Of a stretch of DNA of 64,000 nt, positions 1 through 7,626 are shown piece after piece (position 1 is the first letter of the stretch; each line of letters starts with the position of its first letter). The notes under the pieces were generated by a model. It ran no database searches and was not told the DNA's origin. It was given only the letters and a program-made list of their open reading frames with translations. Location: positions 868,001 through 932,000 of the forward strand of contig CAVPQK010000024.1 in assembly GCA_963707465.1 (NCBI GenBank), written 5' to 3'. The position numbers were made by a program, and so were the translations under genes. This DNA comes from Bog-159 sp963707465 (GTDB lineage Bacteria; Acidobacteriota; Terriglobia; Bryobacterales; Bryobacteraceae).

Positions 1-1254
1 TTCGTACGCTACGTGGCGCTGGCCAATAAAGGCGCGCGCGAACTCAGATTCGCAGACAACGGCGCCATGTGGCGTGCCAAGTACGACATGCCGCCGGACG
101 ATTTCGCCAGGGAGTTGGACCGGCTGTGGGAACAGGTGCGGCCGCTGTACCTTTCGCTCCACGCCTACATCCGCACGAGGCTGCGGGAACAGTACGGAGC
201 CGCGGCGGTGCCGGCGGAAGGTCCCATTCCCGCGCACCTGCTGGGCAACATGTGGGCGCAGACCTGGGACAACGTCTACCCGCTGGCGGCGCCGCGCGAC
301 GCCGACCCGGGTTTCGATCTCACCCAGATCCTGAAGAGCCGCCAGACGGACTACAAGCAGATGGTCCACTATGGCGAGCACTTCTTTACCTCGCTGGGAT
401 TCGCGCCGCTGCCGGAGACATTCTGGGAGCGTTCGCAGTTTGTGAAGCCGCGCGACCGGGAAGTGGTCTGCCACCCGAGCGCGTGGGATATCGACTTTGT
501 GGAGGATGTGCGGCTGAAGATGTGCATCGACATCACGGCGGAAGATTTTCTGACCATCCACCACGAGCTGGGCCACAACTTCTATCAGCGCGCCTACGAC
601 AAACAGCCGTTTCTCTACCGGGACAGCGCCAACGATGGTTTTCACGAGGCGGTGGGCGATACCATGGCGCTCTCGGTGACTCCGGATTACCTGGTGAAGA
701 TCGGCCTGCTGGACAAAGCGCCGGACGCCTCGAAAGATATCGGGCTGTTGCTGGCGAAGGCGCTGGAAAAGGTGGCGTTCCTGCCGTTTGGCCTGGTGAT
801 CGACCAGTGGCGGTGGAAGGTGTTCTCCGGCGAGATTTCGCCGGAGCATTACAACCAGGCGTGGTGGGAGTTGCGGCGGAAGTATCAGGGCGTGGCGCCG
901 CCGGTGGAGCGCGGCGAGGACGATTTCGATCCGGGCGCGAAGTATCACGTCGCCTCGAATACGCCTTACATGCGGTATTTCCTGGCCGATATCCTGCAGT
1001 TCCAGTTTCACCGCGCGCTGGCGCGCATCGCCGGCTGCCACGAACCGCTGCATCGGTGTTCGATTTACGGCAATCAGGAATCTGGGCGGCGTTTTAACGA
1101 GATGCTGGAAATGGGCCAGAGCCGCCCGTGGCCAGAGGCGCTGGCGAGGCTGACTGGCGAGTCGCGGATGGATGCGACGGCGATCCGCGATTATTTTGCG
1201 CCGCTGCAGGCGTGGCTGGATCAGCAGAACAAGGGCAAGCCGGTGGGCTGGTAA
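1..1254 (+). CDS. Peptidase family M2 (ACE-like dipeptidyl carboxypeptidase), 3' part
   Basis: Zinc metallopeptidase of the angiotensin-converting-enzyme family, which removes C-terminal dipeptides and in bacteria is usually periplasmic or outer-membrane linked. The frame is open from the first base of the window, so the gene starts upstream and any signal peptide is outside. The 417 visible residues include the zinc motif HELGH (562-576) and the third ligand in FHEAVGD about 25 residues later. The C-terminal half has the family's all-helical character and a typical end. The family is usually about 600 residues, so roughly the first third is missing. The family call is secure; the substrate is unknown. 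Confidence 0.93.
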   Translation, partial: FVRYVALANKGARELRFADNGAMWRAKYDMPPDDFARELDRLWEQVRPLYLSLHAYIRTRLREQYGAAAVPAEGPIPAHLLGNMWAQTWDNVYPLAAPRDADPGFDLTQILKSRQTDYKQMVHYGEHFFTSLGFAPLPETFWERSQFVKPRDREVVCHPSAWDIDFVEDVRLKMCIDITAEDFLTIHHELGHNFYQRAYDKQPFLYRDSANDGFHEAVGDTMALSVTPDYLVKIGLLDKAPDASKDIGLLLAKALEKVAFLPFGLVIDQWRWKVFSGEISPEHYNQAWWELRRKYQGVAPPVERGEDDFDPGAKYHVASNTPYMRYFLADILQFQFHRALARIAGCHEPLHRCSIYGNQESGRRFNEMLEMGQSRPWPEALARLTGESRMDATAIRDYFAPLQAWLDQQNKGKPVGW

Positions 1255-1259
1255 GGCCG

Positions 1260-1655
1260 CTACGCCGCGGCCTGGCGGGCAAGCGGTTCGATGACCGCGA
1301 TGTTGGCGGCGAGGTCGGGGGGCAGGTTGTGGCGCTGCAGGATGAATTCCACGCTGTTGTAGGTGACCCAGGCTTTGCCTTGGGCGTCTTCCCAGATGAG
1401 GATTTTCAGGGGAAGGTCCAGCGCGGCGGTGGGAGAGGCCAGCATTAGCGGCGTGCCGCTTTTGGGATTGCCGAAGATGAGCAGCTTGGTATTGCGCATC
1501 GGCATGCCCACCTTTTCCGCTTCGCCGCTGTGATCGATTAACGCGAAGACGGTCACGCCGCGGTTGTGGAGGAGGGTCGTGAGGTTGTGGAGCGTGGCGT
1601 CCACGCCGTGGGCGCTGGCGATGGAGACGATACCGTTGTTGGTGGATTCGGGCAT
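1260..1655 (-). CDS. DUF302 domain protein
   Basis: A 131-residue protein with the DUF302 fold. It has an N-terminal segment resembling a thiol- or metal-handling domain, and the family signatures FALIDHSGEAEKVGM and LLIFGNPKSGTPLM. There is no signal peptide, so it is probably cytoplasmic. It is convergent with the M2 peptidase gene, with a 5-bp gap between stops. A paired-hairpin repeat lies just upstream of its start. The biochemical function of DUF302 is not settled; the family call rests on the motif pattern. Confidence 0.85.
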   Translation of the reverse strand: MPESTNNGIVSIASAHGVDATLHNLTTLLHNRGVTVFALIDHSGEAEKVGMPMRNTKLLIFGNPKSGTPLMLASPTAALDLPLKILIWEDAQGKAWVTYNSVEFILQRHNLPPDLAANIAVIEPLARQAAA

Positions 1656-1680
1656 GGGATCTTTTCACATTATAGGGTTG

Positions 1681-1722
1681 GAGCGGGACTGAAGTCCCGC
1701 GCGGGCTGAAGCCCGCCCCCCC
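1681..1722. repeat. Paired-hairpin intergenic repeat, copy 1
   Basis: Two short back-to-back hairpins (GGGACTGAAGTCCC and GCGGGCTGAAGCCCGC) followed by a C-rich tail. It belongs to the dispersed family found in at least ten other intergenic places in this window. Confidence 0.7.
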
Positions 1723-1772
1723 AAATAATTTAATTGCCCAGCTCGACGATTCATGGCAGAATAGGCCAGACA

Positions 1773-2687
1773 ATGAATAAGCAACGTGTTCTGTTAGCGG
1801 CCCTCGTGGCGGTTTCGACCGCCTTGACAGGGTGCGTGACCTCATCGGCGGTCGACGACTTTGCCAAAGTCTCGGCGCAAGCCGCGGCGCTGTTCCCGGC
1901 AGTCGCTTCGATTCCCTACAACAGTTGCGTGGCGCGGGAGAAGAACACGCAACTGGCGAATGTCACGGAGTTCAAGGGCAGTTTCAGTTTTGATGAGACA
2001 CAGATTGCCACGGCATGCAAGGCGGCCCAAGACACCTCGGAACGTCTGACGAAGACCTATGCGGTACTCACCGCGTATATCACGGCACTGGCCAAGCTAG
2101 CGGGCGGGACTCCGCCCACTTATGACACGAGCATGAAGGCTGCCGCGGCGCATATTCCCGGTCTCAACGGGAAGCAGCAAACAGCCGTCGGCGGCCTGAC
2201 GAGCTTGCTTGCGGACATGGTGGACAAGCGCTACCGGCAAAAAGAAGCGGCCAAAGCGATCCACGAGGCGCAACCGTTCGTGCACGAGTTGGCGGTTATG
2301 CTGGAGGAGCAATTGCCGCCATTTGCCAAGCTCCATCTGGACAACGAACTCGCGTCTTTAGGCAGCTTATACAGGGACGCGGCGATGTTCCGGGTTAAGA
2401 ACGGTCCCGACAACCCGCGGATCGAAGTGACGGACCCGATTCTGATAACGGCCAGCTTCACCGATAAGCAGGTGGCGATTCAGCAGGAACGCGACGCGAT
2501 TACCGCATTCGAAGCTATTTTCGTCAAGATCGACGAAGGCCACACGGCGCTCGACAAGAGCCGCAACAAGCTATTCGAAAAAAGCACGATGCAGGACATG
2601 TTCCAAACTGCGTCAGCCATCAAGACGCAGGTTGAGGCGGCCGACACCGCGTTCAAGCCAAGCGCGGGCGCCGCATCGAAGAAGTAG
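1773..2687 (+). CDS. Hypothetical lipoprotein
   Basis: A 304-residue protein starting MNKQRVLLAALVAVSTALTGC. The hydrophobic leader and LTGC lipobox predict a lipid-anchored envelope protein. ATG at 1773 was chosen over an upstream in-frame ATG (1734) because only it puts the lipobox at the usual distance. The mature part is mostly helical and charged, with two Cys near the N-terminus, and matches no family I recognise. A second small gene follows after 20 bp, so the two probably form an operon and may work together at the membrane. Confidence 0.8.
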   Translation: MNKQRVLLAALVAVSTALTGCVTSSAVDDFAKVSAQAAALFPAVASIPYNSCVAREKNTQLANVTEFKGSFSFDETQIATACKAAQDTSERLTKTYAVLTAYITALAKLAGGTPPTYDTSMKAAAAHIPGLNGKQQTAVGGLTSLLADMVDKRYRQKEAAKAIHEAQPFVHELAVMLEEQLPPFAKLHLDNELASLGSLYRDAAMFRVKNGPDNPRIEVTDPILITASFTDKQVAIQQERDAITAFEAIFVKIDEGHTALDKSRNKLFEKSTMQDMFQTASAIKTQVEAADTAFKPSAGAASKK

Positions 2688-2707
2688 TTGAGCCAGGAGA
2701 AACATCC

Positions 2708-3139
2708 ATGCCGAATCCAACTCCAGAAGAAGCTCTACAGATCGCGCAGGCCTTTGCGGGTTTTGCCGCCACTGTGGAGAACTACCGGTTCGACCACGCC
2801 AGCGCCTTGTCTGAGGAGCAGCAAGCGAACCTCCGGAAGATGGAGACATCGCTGAGAGCCACATCGGACAAGATTGCCGATTTGGGTATCAACTGGGCGC
2901 TGGACAGCGTCCAGGATGCGATACAAGGGCTGGGCGCCATCACCAAGAAAGTCAACGCGGATATTAAAACACTGACCGACATCAACAAGGTGCTCCAGGT
3001 GATCGGGGTAGTGGCGCAGGTGGGCGCGGCTTTCGCCACCGGCAATCCGTCGGGTATCGCCACGGCGCTGGCCGGCGCGGTGAGCGCATTGGACGCGGGG
3101 CCCGCGGGGGGTGGCAAGGTATCCGGTGCTGGTGGGTAG
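2708..3139 (+). CDS. Hypothetical protein, partner of the upstream lipoprotein
   Basis: A 143-residue protein preceded by an AGGAG ribosome site. The first two thirds are amphipathic helix, possibly coiled coil (residues 35-95). A hydrophobic Ala/Gly-rich stretch (about 100-130) and a Gly-rich tail follow, suggesting membrane association or a helical-bundle protein. It shows no signal peptide or known domain. Its position 20 bp behind the lipoprotein gene suggests shared transcription. Function unknown. Confidence 0.75.
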   Translation: MPNPTPEEALQIAQAFAGFAATVENYRFDHASALSEEQQANLRKMETSLRATSDKIADLGINWALDSVQDAIQGLGAITKKVNADIKTLTDINKVLQVIGVVAQVGAAFATGNPSGIATALAGAVSALDAGPAGGGKVSGAGG

Positions 3140-3150
3140 TACTACGGAAT

Positions 3151-3226
3151 CTCGACGCTCTTGCCTTGGCGTGCCCGCCAAGCGCCGGCGTGAGTGCCGG
3201 CGCGGCAGACTAAGAGTCTGCGCCAC
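3151..3226. repeat. Long form of the paired-hairpin repeat
   Basis: Contains CTTGGCGTGCCCGCCAAG, then a GCCGGCGTGAGTGCCGGC hairpin, then GCAGACTAAGAGTCTGC followed by GCCAC. A close relative in the opposite orientation lies at 62444-62516. The last hairpin plus SCCAC tail links it to the shorter copies elsewhere. Confidence 0.7.
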
Positions 3227-3289
3227 GTTTGCAGTACCCAGTACGTCGTCCATTGACTCGATTCGCCATCCGGGCCAACATAAGAGCAA

Positions 3290-3922
3290 ATGAAGCTATT
3301 CGTAACGGCAGTTTTTCTTATGGTAATCCTGTTAATGCCGCGGCCTGTGATGGCCGGCACGCTGGATATCGACATCACTGGATTGCTCGGCCCGGTGTTA
3401 CAAGGCAGCGATCCGATACACCTGGCGGGTGTGGATTTCTCGGCGACGGGCGAGATCGATGCCAATGCGGTCCCCATTTTCGTGGCGGGCGACTCGTCTA
3501 CTTACGACCTGGTGGGGAACCTACAAATCACGCTGGGCCAACTGGCGCTGACGGGATACAACCCGCAGTTGACCATCACCACGCCGCCTTCGGGCCCGGA
3601 TACGGCGGTGATCGACTTTGGCATCGTCGAGTTTGGTTTCACGCCGGTGGCCGAAGCGTTTCTGACTCTGCCGCAAGGCACCCTGAGCAGTTCCGCGGTG
3701 CAGCCGTTTGGGGCGAGTCTCAGCGAGCCGGACAGTAATCTCTCGTATACGGTTCCCGGCCAGGAGGACGCGATATACGCAACGCTGGGTATTACGGGCA
3801 ACGTTTCGGTGGGCGGGGTGGCTCCGGCCAGCGCGCCGGAACCGGGGACGATCGGGTTGCTGGCGGCCGGACTGGCGATGGCGGCGGCGATGAAAAGGGT
3901 GCGCCAGAAGTTGCTACGCTAG
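3290..3922 (+). CDS. PEP-CTERM sorting domain protein
   Basis: A 210-residue secreted protein. It has an N-terminal signal peptide (about residues 1-22, ending PVMA), a beta-rich middle, and a C-terminal sorting signal APEPGTIGLLAAGLAM followed by a basic tail (KRVRQ). PEP-CTERM proteins are exported, then recognised by exosortase and attached or released at the cell surface, often with exopolysaccharide. No exosortase gene is in the window. Its stop shares the palindrome CTAG (3919-3922) with the stop of the convergent regulator gene. Confidence 0.88.
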   Translation: MKLFVTAVFLMVILLMPRPVMAGTLDIDITGLLGPVLQGSDPIHLAGVDFSATGEIDANAVPIFVAGDSSTYDLVGNLQITLGQLALTGYNPQLTITTPPSGPDTAVIDFGIVEFGFTPVAEAFLTLPQGTLSSSAVQPFGASLSEPDSNLSYTVPGQEDAIYATLGITGNVSVGGVAPASAPEPGTIGLLAAGLAMAAAMKRVRQKLLR

Positions 3923-4524
3923 GCGCGCACGATGCCTTTGCGGATCGCGTAGCGCACCAGGCTGGCGGTTTCGTGGACACCCAGTTTCTCCATCATGCGG
4001 GTGCGATGCGAATCGGCAGTCTTGTAGCTGATGCCGAGCAGCTCTGCGACTTTCCTGGTGGAATGGCCTTCGGCGACCAGCGTCAACACTTGCAGCTCGC
4101 GCGGGGTCAATGGGCCGGCCTCCGCCGCGTGGCCCGGCGGGGGGACCTCCACGCAGGAGCCGAGGTAGCCGCGGAATTGGCCGTCGCTGTCGAACTGGGC
4201 GGTGCCGGCGTCCCGGATCCAGCGGTATTCGCCGTCGGCGCGCTGGAGGCGGTATTCCATTTCGAAGGGCTGGCGGGCTTCGAATGCGCGCACATAGGTA
4301 CCCAGACAGCGCTGCCGGTCGTCCGGGTGGACGCCTTCGAGCCAGCCATTGCCCGTCTCCTCGGCCATGGTCCGGCCTCGGAATTCGAGCCAGGGGCGAT
4401 TGAAGAAGGTGCACAGGCCGTCGCGGCCGGATGACCACAGCATAAAGGGAGCCTGGTCGACCAGTTCGCGGAAACGGCCGTCTTCCGGGCCGGAGTAGTC
4501 TTGCTTGGAGTAGGCGGCTTGCAT
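3919..4524 (-). CDS. PAS domain LuxR-family transcriptional regulator
   Basis: A 201-residue regulator with an N-terminal PAS fold (about 20-120, with the PAC-like tail YRWIRDAGTAQF) and a C-terminal LuxR/FixJ-type helix-turn-helix (about 135-200, core LTPRELQVLTLVAEG and SYKTADSHRTRMMEKLG). It lacks a receiver domain, so the PAS module probably senses a ligand or partner directly. The start at 4524 is preferred over longer in-frame options because the upstream segment does not resemble PAS. A TATTCT box ends 7 nt before the ATG, suggesting a leaderless or near-leaderless mRNA. Confidence 0.88.
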   Translation of the reverse strand: MQAAYSKQDYSGPEDGRFRELVDQAPFMLWSSGRDGLCTFFNRPWLEFRGRTMAEETGNGWLEGVHPDDRQRCLGTYVRAFEARQPFEMEYRLQRADGEYRWIRDAGTAQFDSDGQFRGYLGSCVEVPPPGHAAEAGPLTPRELQVLTLVAEGHSTRKVAELLGISYKTADSHRTRMMEKLGVHETASLVRYAIRKGIVRA

Positions 4525-4702
4525 CGTACGTAGAATACGACCGTAACATTTCTTAACGTACTGAGGCAAACGGTGTTGCCGAGATGCGCGGCACGGTGAT
4601 ACGATAAGAACAGACAATTGTGCCAGTGTTGTACCCATCCTCCGGAGCCGGTCTGTCGCATCCCGCCTCGATAAGGAAAATAAAGGAGTTAACCCAAAGC
4701 TA

Positions 4703-4942
4703 ATGGCATCCAACAACTATTCCCAAGGCGCCCAGGTAGAGCATGACAAATTCGGCTTGGGAACTGTGCTCACCAGTACCGACGAGCGGATTGTGATCAA
4801 GTTCGACGATCACGGCGAAAAAAAGTTCGTAACCACCCTGGTCATTGGACAGTTGAAGAAGAGCGACCGGCAGCCGCCGGCCGAGAAACGCGCGTCCCGC
4901 GCACGGAAACCCAAGGTCGCTGTAACGGCGCCTGTACACTAG
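4703..4942 (+). CDS. Stand-alone UvrD/PcrA-type tudor domain protein
   Basis: A 79-residue protein whose first 55 residues match the small beta-barrel found at the C-terminus of UvrD/PcrA helicases (pattern GAQVEHDKFGLGTV...IVIKFDDHGEKKF). In PcrA this domain binds RNA polymerase. Here it is alone, with a basic Arg/Lys tail that could contact nucleic acid or RNAP. An AAGGAG site lies about 15 nt upstream. The cold-shock gene follows after 19 bp, so the pair may form a small operon concerned with transcription or RNA. The domain call is good; the function is inferred. Confidence 0.8.
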   Translation: MASNNYSQGAQVEHDKFGLGTVLTSTDERIVIKFDDHGEKKFVTTLVIGQLKKSDRQPPAEKRASRARKPKVAVTAPVH

Positions 4943-4961
4943 AGAGCCAAAGGAATTTCAT

Positions 4962-5378
4962 TTGAACGCCCGAGCAAAACGCTTATTTGAAGAAGCCCGC
5001 AAGAGGAATCCGGATTTGAAGATGCCGTTGGAGACGGCTCCCGCCCCGGAGCTATCCGACGAAGATCTAGCGCTGATCAAGCAGGGAGTGGGCGACAAGA
5101 GCAGCCGGTCCGGCGGCCAAGCGGCGGCGGACGGCAGCGCTTCGGATGGCCCGCGCGAGCAAATTGGCTCCGTGGTGACCTATTTCGAAGCCAAAGGGTT
5201 CGGCTTTCTGCGACCGGACGACGGTGGGCGGGATGTGTTCTTCCACGTGTCGCGCCTGGCGGAAGGCGATCCCACTACGCTGAAGGCCGGTACGCGCCTG
5301 CACTACGAGCTTGGCATGGACCGCACCGGCAAACTGGCCGCCAGCAGCGTGCGCATCGCTCCCCCGGCAGAATCATAA
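4962..5378 (+). CDS. Cold-shock domain protein with N-terminal extension
   Basis: A 138-residue protein beginning with TTG at 4962, chosen because AAAGGA lies 9 nt upstream and no ATG fits. Residues 1-65 form a charged, partly disordered extension. Residues about 67-135 are a cold-shock domain with RNP1-like KGFGFLRPDD and RNP2-like DVFFHVSRL. The family binds single-stranded RNA or DNA and melts secondary structure. The extension is unusual against the typical 65-70 residue CspA. It is probably co-transcribed with the tudor-domain gene. Confidence 0.88.
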   Translation: MNARAKRLFEEARKRNPDLKMPLETAPAPELSDEDLALIKQGVGDKSSRSGGQAAADGSASDGPREQIGSVVTYFEAKGFGFLRPDDGGRDVFFHVSRLAEGDPTTLKAGTRLHYELGMDRTGKLAASSVRIAPPAES

Positions 5379-5440
5379 AGACAGCTGGCTGGTGGCCGCG
5401 TTTGGCGAGCCGCTGTGGATTGTTTTTGTGTTTGGCTTTG

Positions 5441-5489
5441 AAAGACCCAACCCTTTCGGGCGCCGGGGAGGTTTGCTTCAGGGGTCTTT
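5441..5489 (+). terminator. Possible terminator after the cold-shock gene
   Basis: Perfect 8-bp arms AAAGACCC (5441-5448) and GGGTCTTT (5482-5489) enclose an inner GC-rich segment that can also pair (AACC/GGTT), followed by TATTTAG. The loop is long for a simple intrinsic terminator, so another structured RNA is possible. Confidence 0.4.
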
Positions 5490-5633
5490 ATTTAGAGGTT
5501 AGTCTCGCTTTGGTGGGAGTTGCCTCCCCGGCTTATTCCAATAATAGAATATCTGGCTCCAAAAAGCAACAAGTTTTTATACTTTTTGGTAGCGAGATGG
5601 CTTGAACGTGATCGATCGCACATAAAACTTAGC

Positions 5634-5675
5634 AGGCGGCCTGAGAGGCCGCCGCAGGCTGAGAGCCTACCCCAC
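5634..5675. repeat. Paired-hairpin intergenic repeat, copy 2
   Basis: GCGGCCTGAGAGGCCGC followed by GCAGGCTGAGAGCCTACCCCAC. Same architecture as the copies at 31169, 32851 and 46981. Confidence 0.75.
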
Positions 5676-5690
5676 AATTTGTACCGTCAC

Positions 5691-6587
5691 TCAAGCCGCG
5701 CCTTTGACTTCCACGCCCGCCAGATCCTCCAGAACTTTGATGGTGGCGCAGATGTCCTCCTCGCCGTAGCCCTTGGCGATGGCCGCCTGGAACATCTGAT
5801 GAGTGAGGGCGGTCAGCGGTACGGGCACATGCAGCTCATTGGCGGAGTCGAGCATCAGGCCAATATCCTTGTGCATCCACTTGACGGAGAAGGCAGGGTC
5901 GAAAGCGCGGCGCAGAACCATGGGGGCCTTGGCAGATACCAGGCCGGACTTGGCGGCGCTGTTGTTAAGGATGTCGAGCATGAGATCGAGGTCCACGCCG
6001 GCCTTGGCGGCCAGCACCATGCCTTCGTTGAAACCCTGCAAGAGGTTGGAAAGAATCAGGTTTTGGGAGAGCTTGGCGTCGAGGCCCAGGCCTGGTCCGC
6101 CGCAGTAGTAGAAGCGCTTGCCCATGACTTCGAGAAACGGGCGGACGCGCTCGAAAACCTGGTGGTCGCCGCCGATCATGAACGTCAGAGTTCCGCCCTC
6201 GGCGCCGGGCTTGGAGCCGGTGCAGGGAGCATCCAGGTAGTCGACGCCCTTGGCGGCGAGCGCCCGGCCGATTTCGCGGCTGGCGGTGGGCGCGATGGTG
6301 CTGGCATCGGCGATCACCGTACCAGGGCGCGCGCCGGCGATGAGGCCGTCCGCACCGAGGATGGCTTCGCGCGACATGGCGGTGTCGCCCACGATCAAGA
6401 AGATGACGTCCGCGTTTTCGGCGACCTCCTTCGGCGTGGCGCAGAAGCGGCCGTTTTCCGCCGCGGCCAATTCGCGCGCTTTGGCCGCGCTATGCGACCA
6501 CAGCGCCACCTCGTGACCCGCCCGCAAGAGATTCCGGGCCATCGGATAGCCCATGATGCCCAATCCTAGAAAACCTAATTTAGCCAT
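5691..6587 (-). CDS. NAD(P)-dependent beta-hydroxyacid dehydrogenase (GLYR/HIBADH family)
   Basis: A 298-residue cytoplasmic enzyme starting MAKLGFLGLGIMGYPMARNL, the Rossmann dinucleotide motif GxGxxG of the 3-hydroxyisobutyrate dehydrogenase / glyoxylate-succinic semialdehyde reductase family. The substrate motif DAPCTGSKPGAEGG and the catalytic lysine segment KLSQNLILSNLLQG are present. The likely reaction is reduction of glyoxylate or a short semialdehyde, or oxidation of a 3-hydroxyacid. ATG at 6587 places the Rossmann motif at the true N-terminus. It is divergent from another 2-hydroxyacid dehydrogenase gene with 46 bp between starts, which suggests linked metabolism of small hydroxy- or keto-acids. 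Confidence 0.9.
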   Translation of the reverse strand: MAKLGFLGLGIMGYPMARNLLRAGHEVALWSHSAAKARELAAAENGRFCATPKEVAENADVIFLIVGDTAMSREAILGADGLIAGARPGTVIADASTIAPTASREIGRALAAKGVDYLDAPCTGSKPGAEGGTLTFMIGGDHQVFERVRPFLEVMGKRFYYCGGPGLGLDAKLSQNLILSNLLQGFNEGMVLAAKAGVDLDLMLDILNNSAAKSGLVSAKAPMVLRRAFDPAFSVKWMHKDIGLMLDSANELHVPVPLTALTHQMFQAAIAKGYGEEDICATIKVLEDLAGVEVKGAA

Positions 6588-6633
6588 GACCGAATTGTAA
6601 GCCGGGTGCGGCATGTGCGACAATTTGCGTTCA
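6588..6633. promoter_or_regulatory. Compact divergent promoter pair
   Basis: Minus strand: TTGTCG, 18 nt, TACAAT, then 6 nt to the ATG at 6587. Plus strand: TTGTAA (6595-6600), 18 nt, GACAAT, then 9 nt to the ATG at 6634. The two promoters overlap face to face and would exclude each other. The short distance from -10 to start implies little or no 5' leader. Boxes were found by eye. Confidence 0.5.
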
Positions 6634-7617
6634 ATGAAACCCGCCGTATTGGTCACCAAACGTATTTTTCCCGAGGCGATAGCCTTTCTGAAGGAGCACG
6701 CGGATCTGGATTACGCGGAGTCGGACGATGGCCTGCCGGCCGCGGAACTGGCCGTGCGCATTCGCGGCAAGCAGGCCGTGGTGAGCCAGCTTATGGACAA
6801 GTTCACGCCCGAGGTCCTGGCCAGCCTGGATGGCATCAAGGTGATCTCGAATGTGGCCGTGGGCTACGACAATATCGACGTGCCGGCGGCCACGCGGCTG
6901 GGCATCCTGGTGACGCACACGCCGGATGTGCTGACGGATACGACGGCCGATTTCGCGTTCATGCTGCTGATGGCGGCAGCGCGGCGCGCGGTGGAGGGCC
7001 ACCATTTCGTGCACTCCGGGCAATGGACAAAATGGCGCGTGGACCTGCTGCTGGGGCAGGATATCCATCACAGCACGCTGGGAATTTTCGGCATGGGGCG
7101 CATCGGCCAGGCGGTGGCGCGGCGGGCGAAAGGGTTTTCGATGCGGGTGATCTATTACGACACGCGGCGCGCGCCGGAGGCCGTGGAGAAGGAACTGGGG
7201 CTGGAGCTGGTGAGCGCGGACCAGTTGCTGCGGGAGGCGGATTTTGTGAGCCTGCACGTGCCACTGATGCCGGAGACGCGGCATATGATTGGCGCGCGAG
7301 AACTGCGCATGATGAAGCCGACGGCCATCCTGGTGAACAGTTCGCGCGGGCCGGTGGTGGACGAGCCGGCGCTGGCGGAGGCGCTCGCACAGCGCGTGAT
7401 CGCGGGGGCGGGGCTGGACGTATACGAGAACGAGCCGCGCGTCCACGCGGGGCTGCTGAAGCTGGAGAACGTGGTGCTGGAGCCGCATATCGCCAGCGCG
7501 TCGGTGGTTACGCGGCGCAAGATGTCGATGATGGCGGCGGAGAACGCCGTGGCCGGGATGGAAGGGCGGCGTCCGCCGAATCTGCTGAATCCGGAGCTGT
7601 GGGATAAGCGCGCATAG
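6634..7617 (+). CDS. D-2-hydroxyacid dehydrogenase (glyoxylate/hydroxypyruvate reductase type)
   Basis: A 327-residue member of the D-isomer-specific 2-hydroxyacid dehydrogenases. The NAD-binding motif is GIFGMGRIGQAVARRA. The catalytic Arg (NSSRGPVVDE), Glu (YENEPRVH) and His (LEPHIAS) are all present. Closest in pattern to glyoxylate/hydroxypyruvate reductases, which reduce glyoxylate to glycolate or hydroxypyruvate to D-glycerate. ATG at 6634 is preferred to an ATG at 6613 because the family starts at KPAVLVTKRIF. Its divergent neighbour is another reductase for small acids. Confidence 0.92.
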   Translation: MKPAVLVTKRIFPEAIAFLKEHADLDYAESDDGLPAAELAVRIRGKQAVVSQLMDKFTPEVLASLDGIKVISNVAVGYDNIDVPAATRLGILVTHTPDVLTDTTADFAFMLLMAAARRAVEGHHFVHSGQWTKWRVDLLLGQDIHHSTLGIFGMGRIGQAVARRAKGFSMRVIYYDTRRAPEAVEKELGLELVSADQLLREADFVSLHVPLMPETRHMIGARELRMMKPTAILVNSSRGPVVDEPALAEALAQRVIAGAGLDVYENEPRVHAGLLKLENVVLEPHIASASVVTRRKMSMMAAENAVAGMEGRRPPNLLNPELWDKRA

Positions 7618-7626
7618 ACGCCGGTA

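Larger units (their letters stand above)
5379..5690. other. 312-bp intergenic region
   Basis: No convincing gene. It contains a possible terminator (5441-5489) behind the cold-shock gene, an AT-rich stretch (5535-5600) and a paired-hairpin repeat (5634-5675) before the end of the convergent dehydrogenase gene. Confidence 0.6.
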
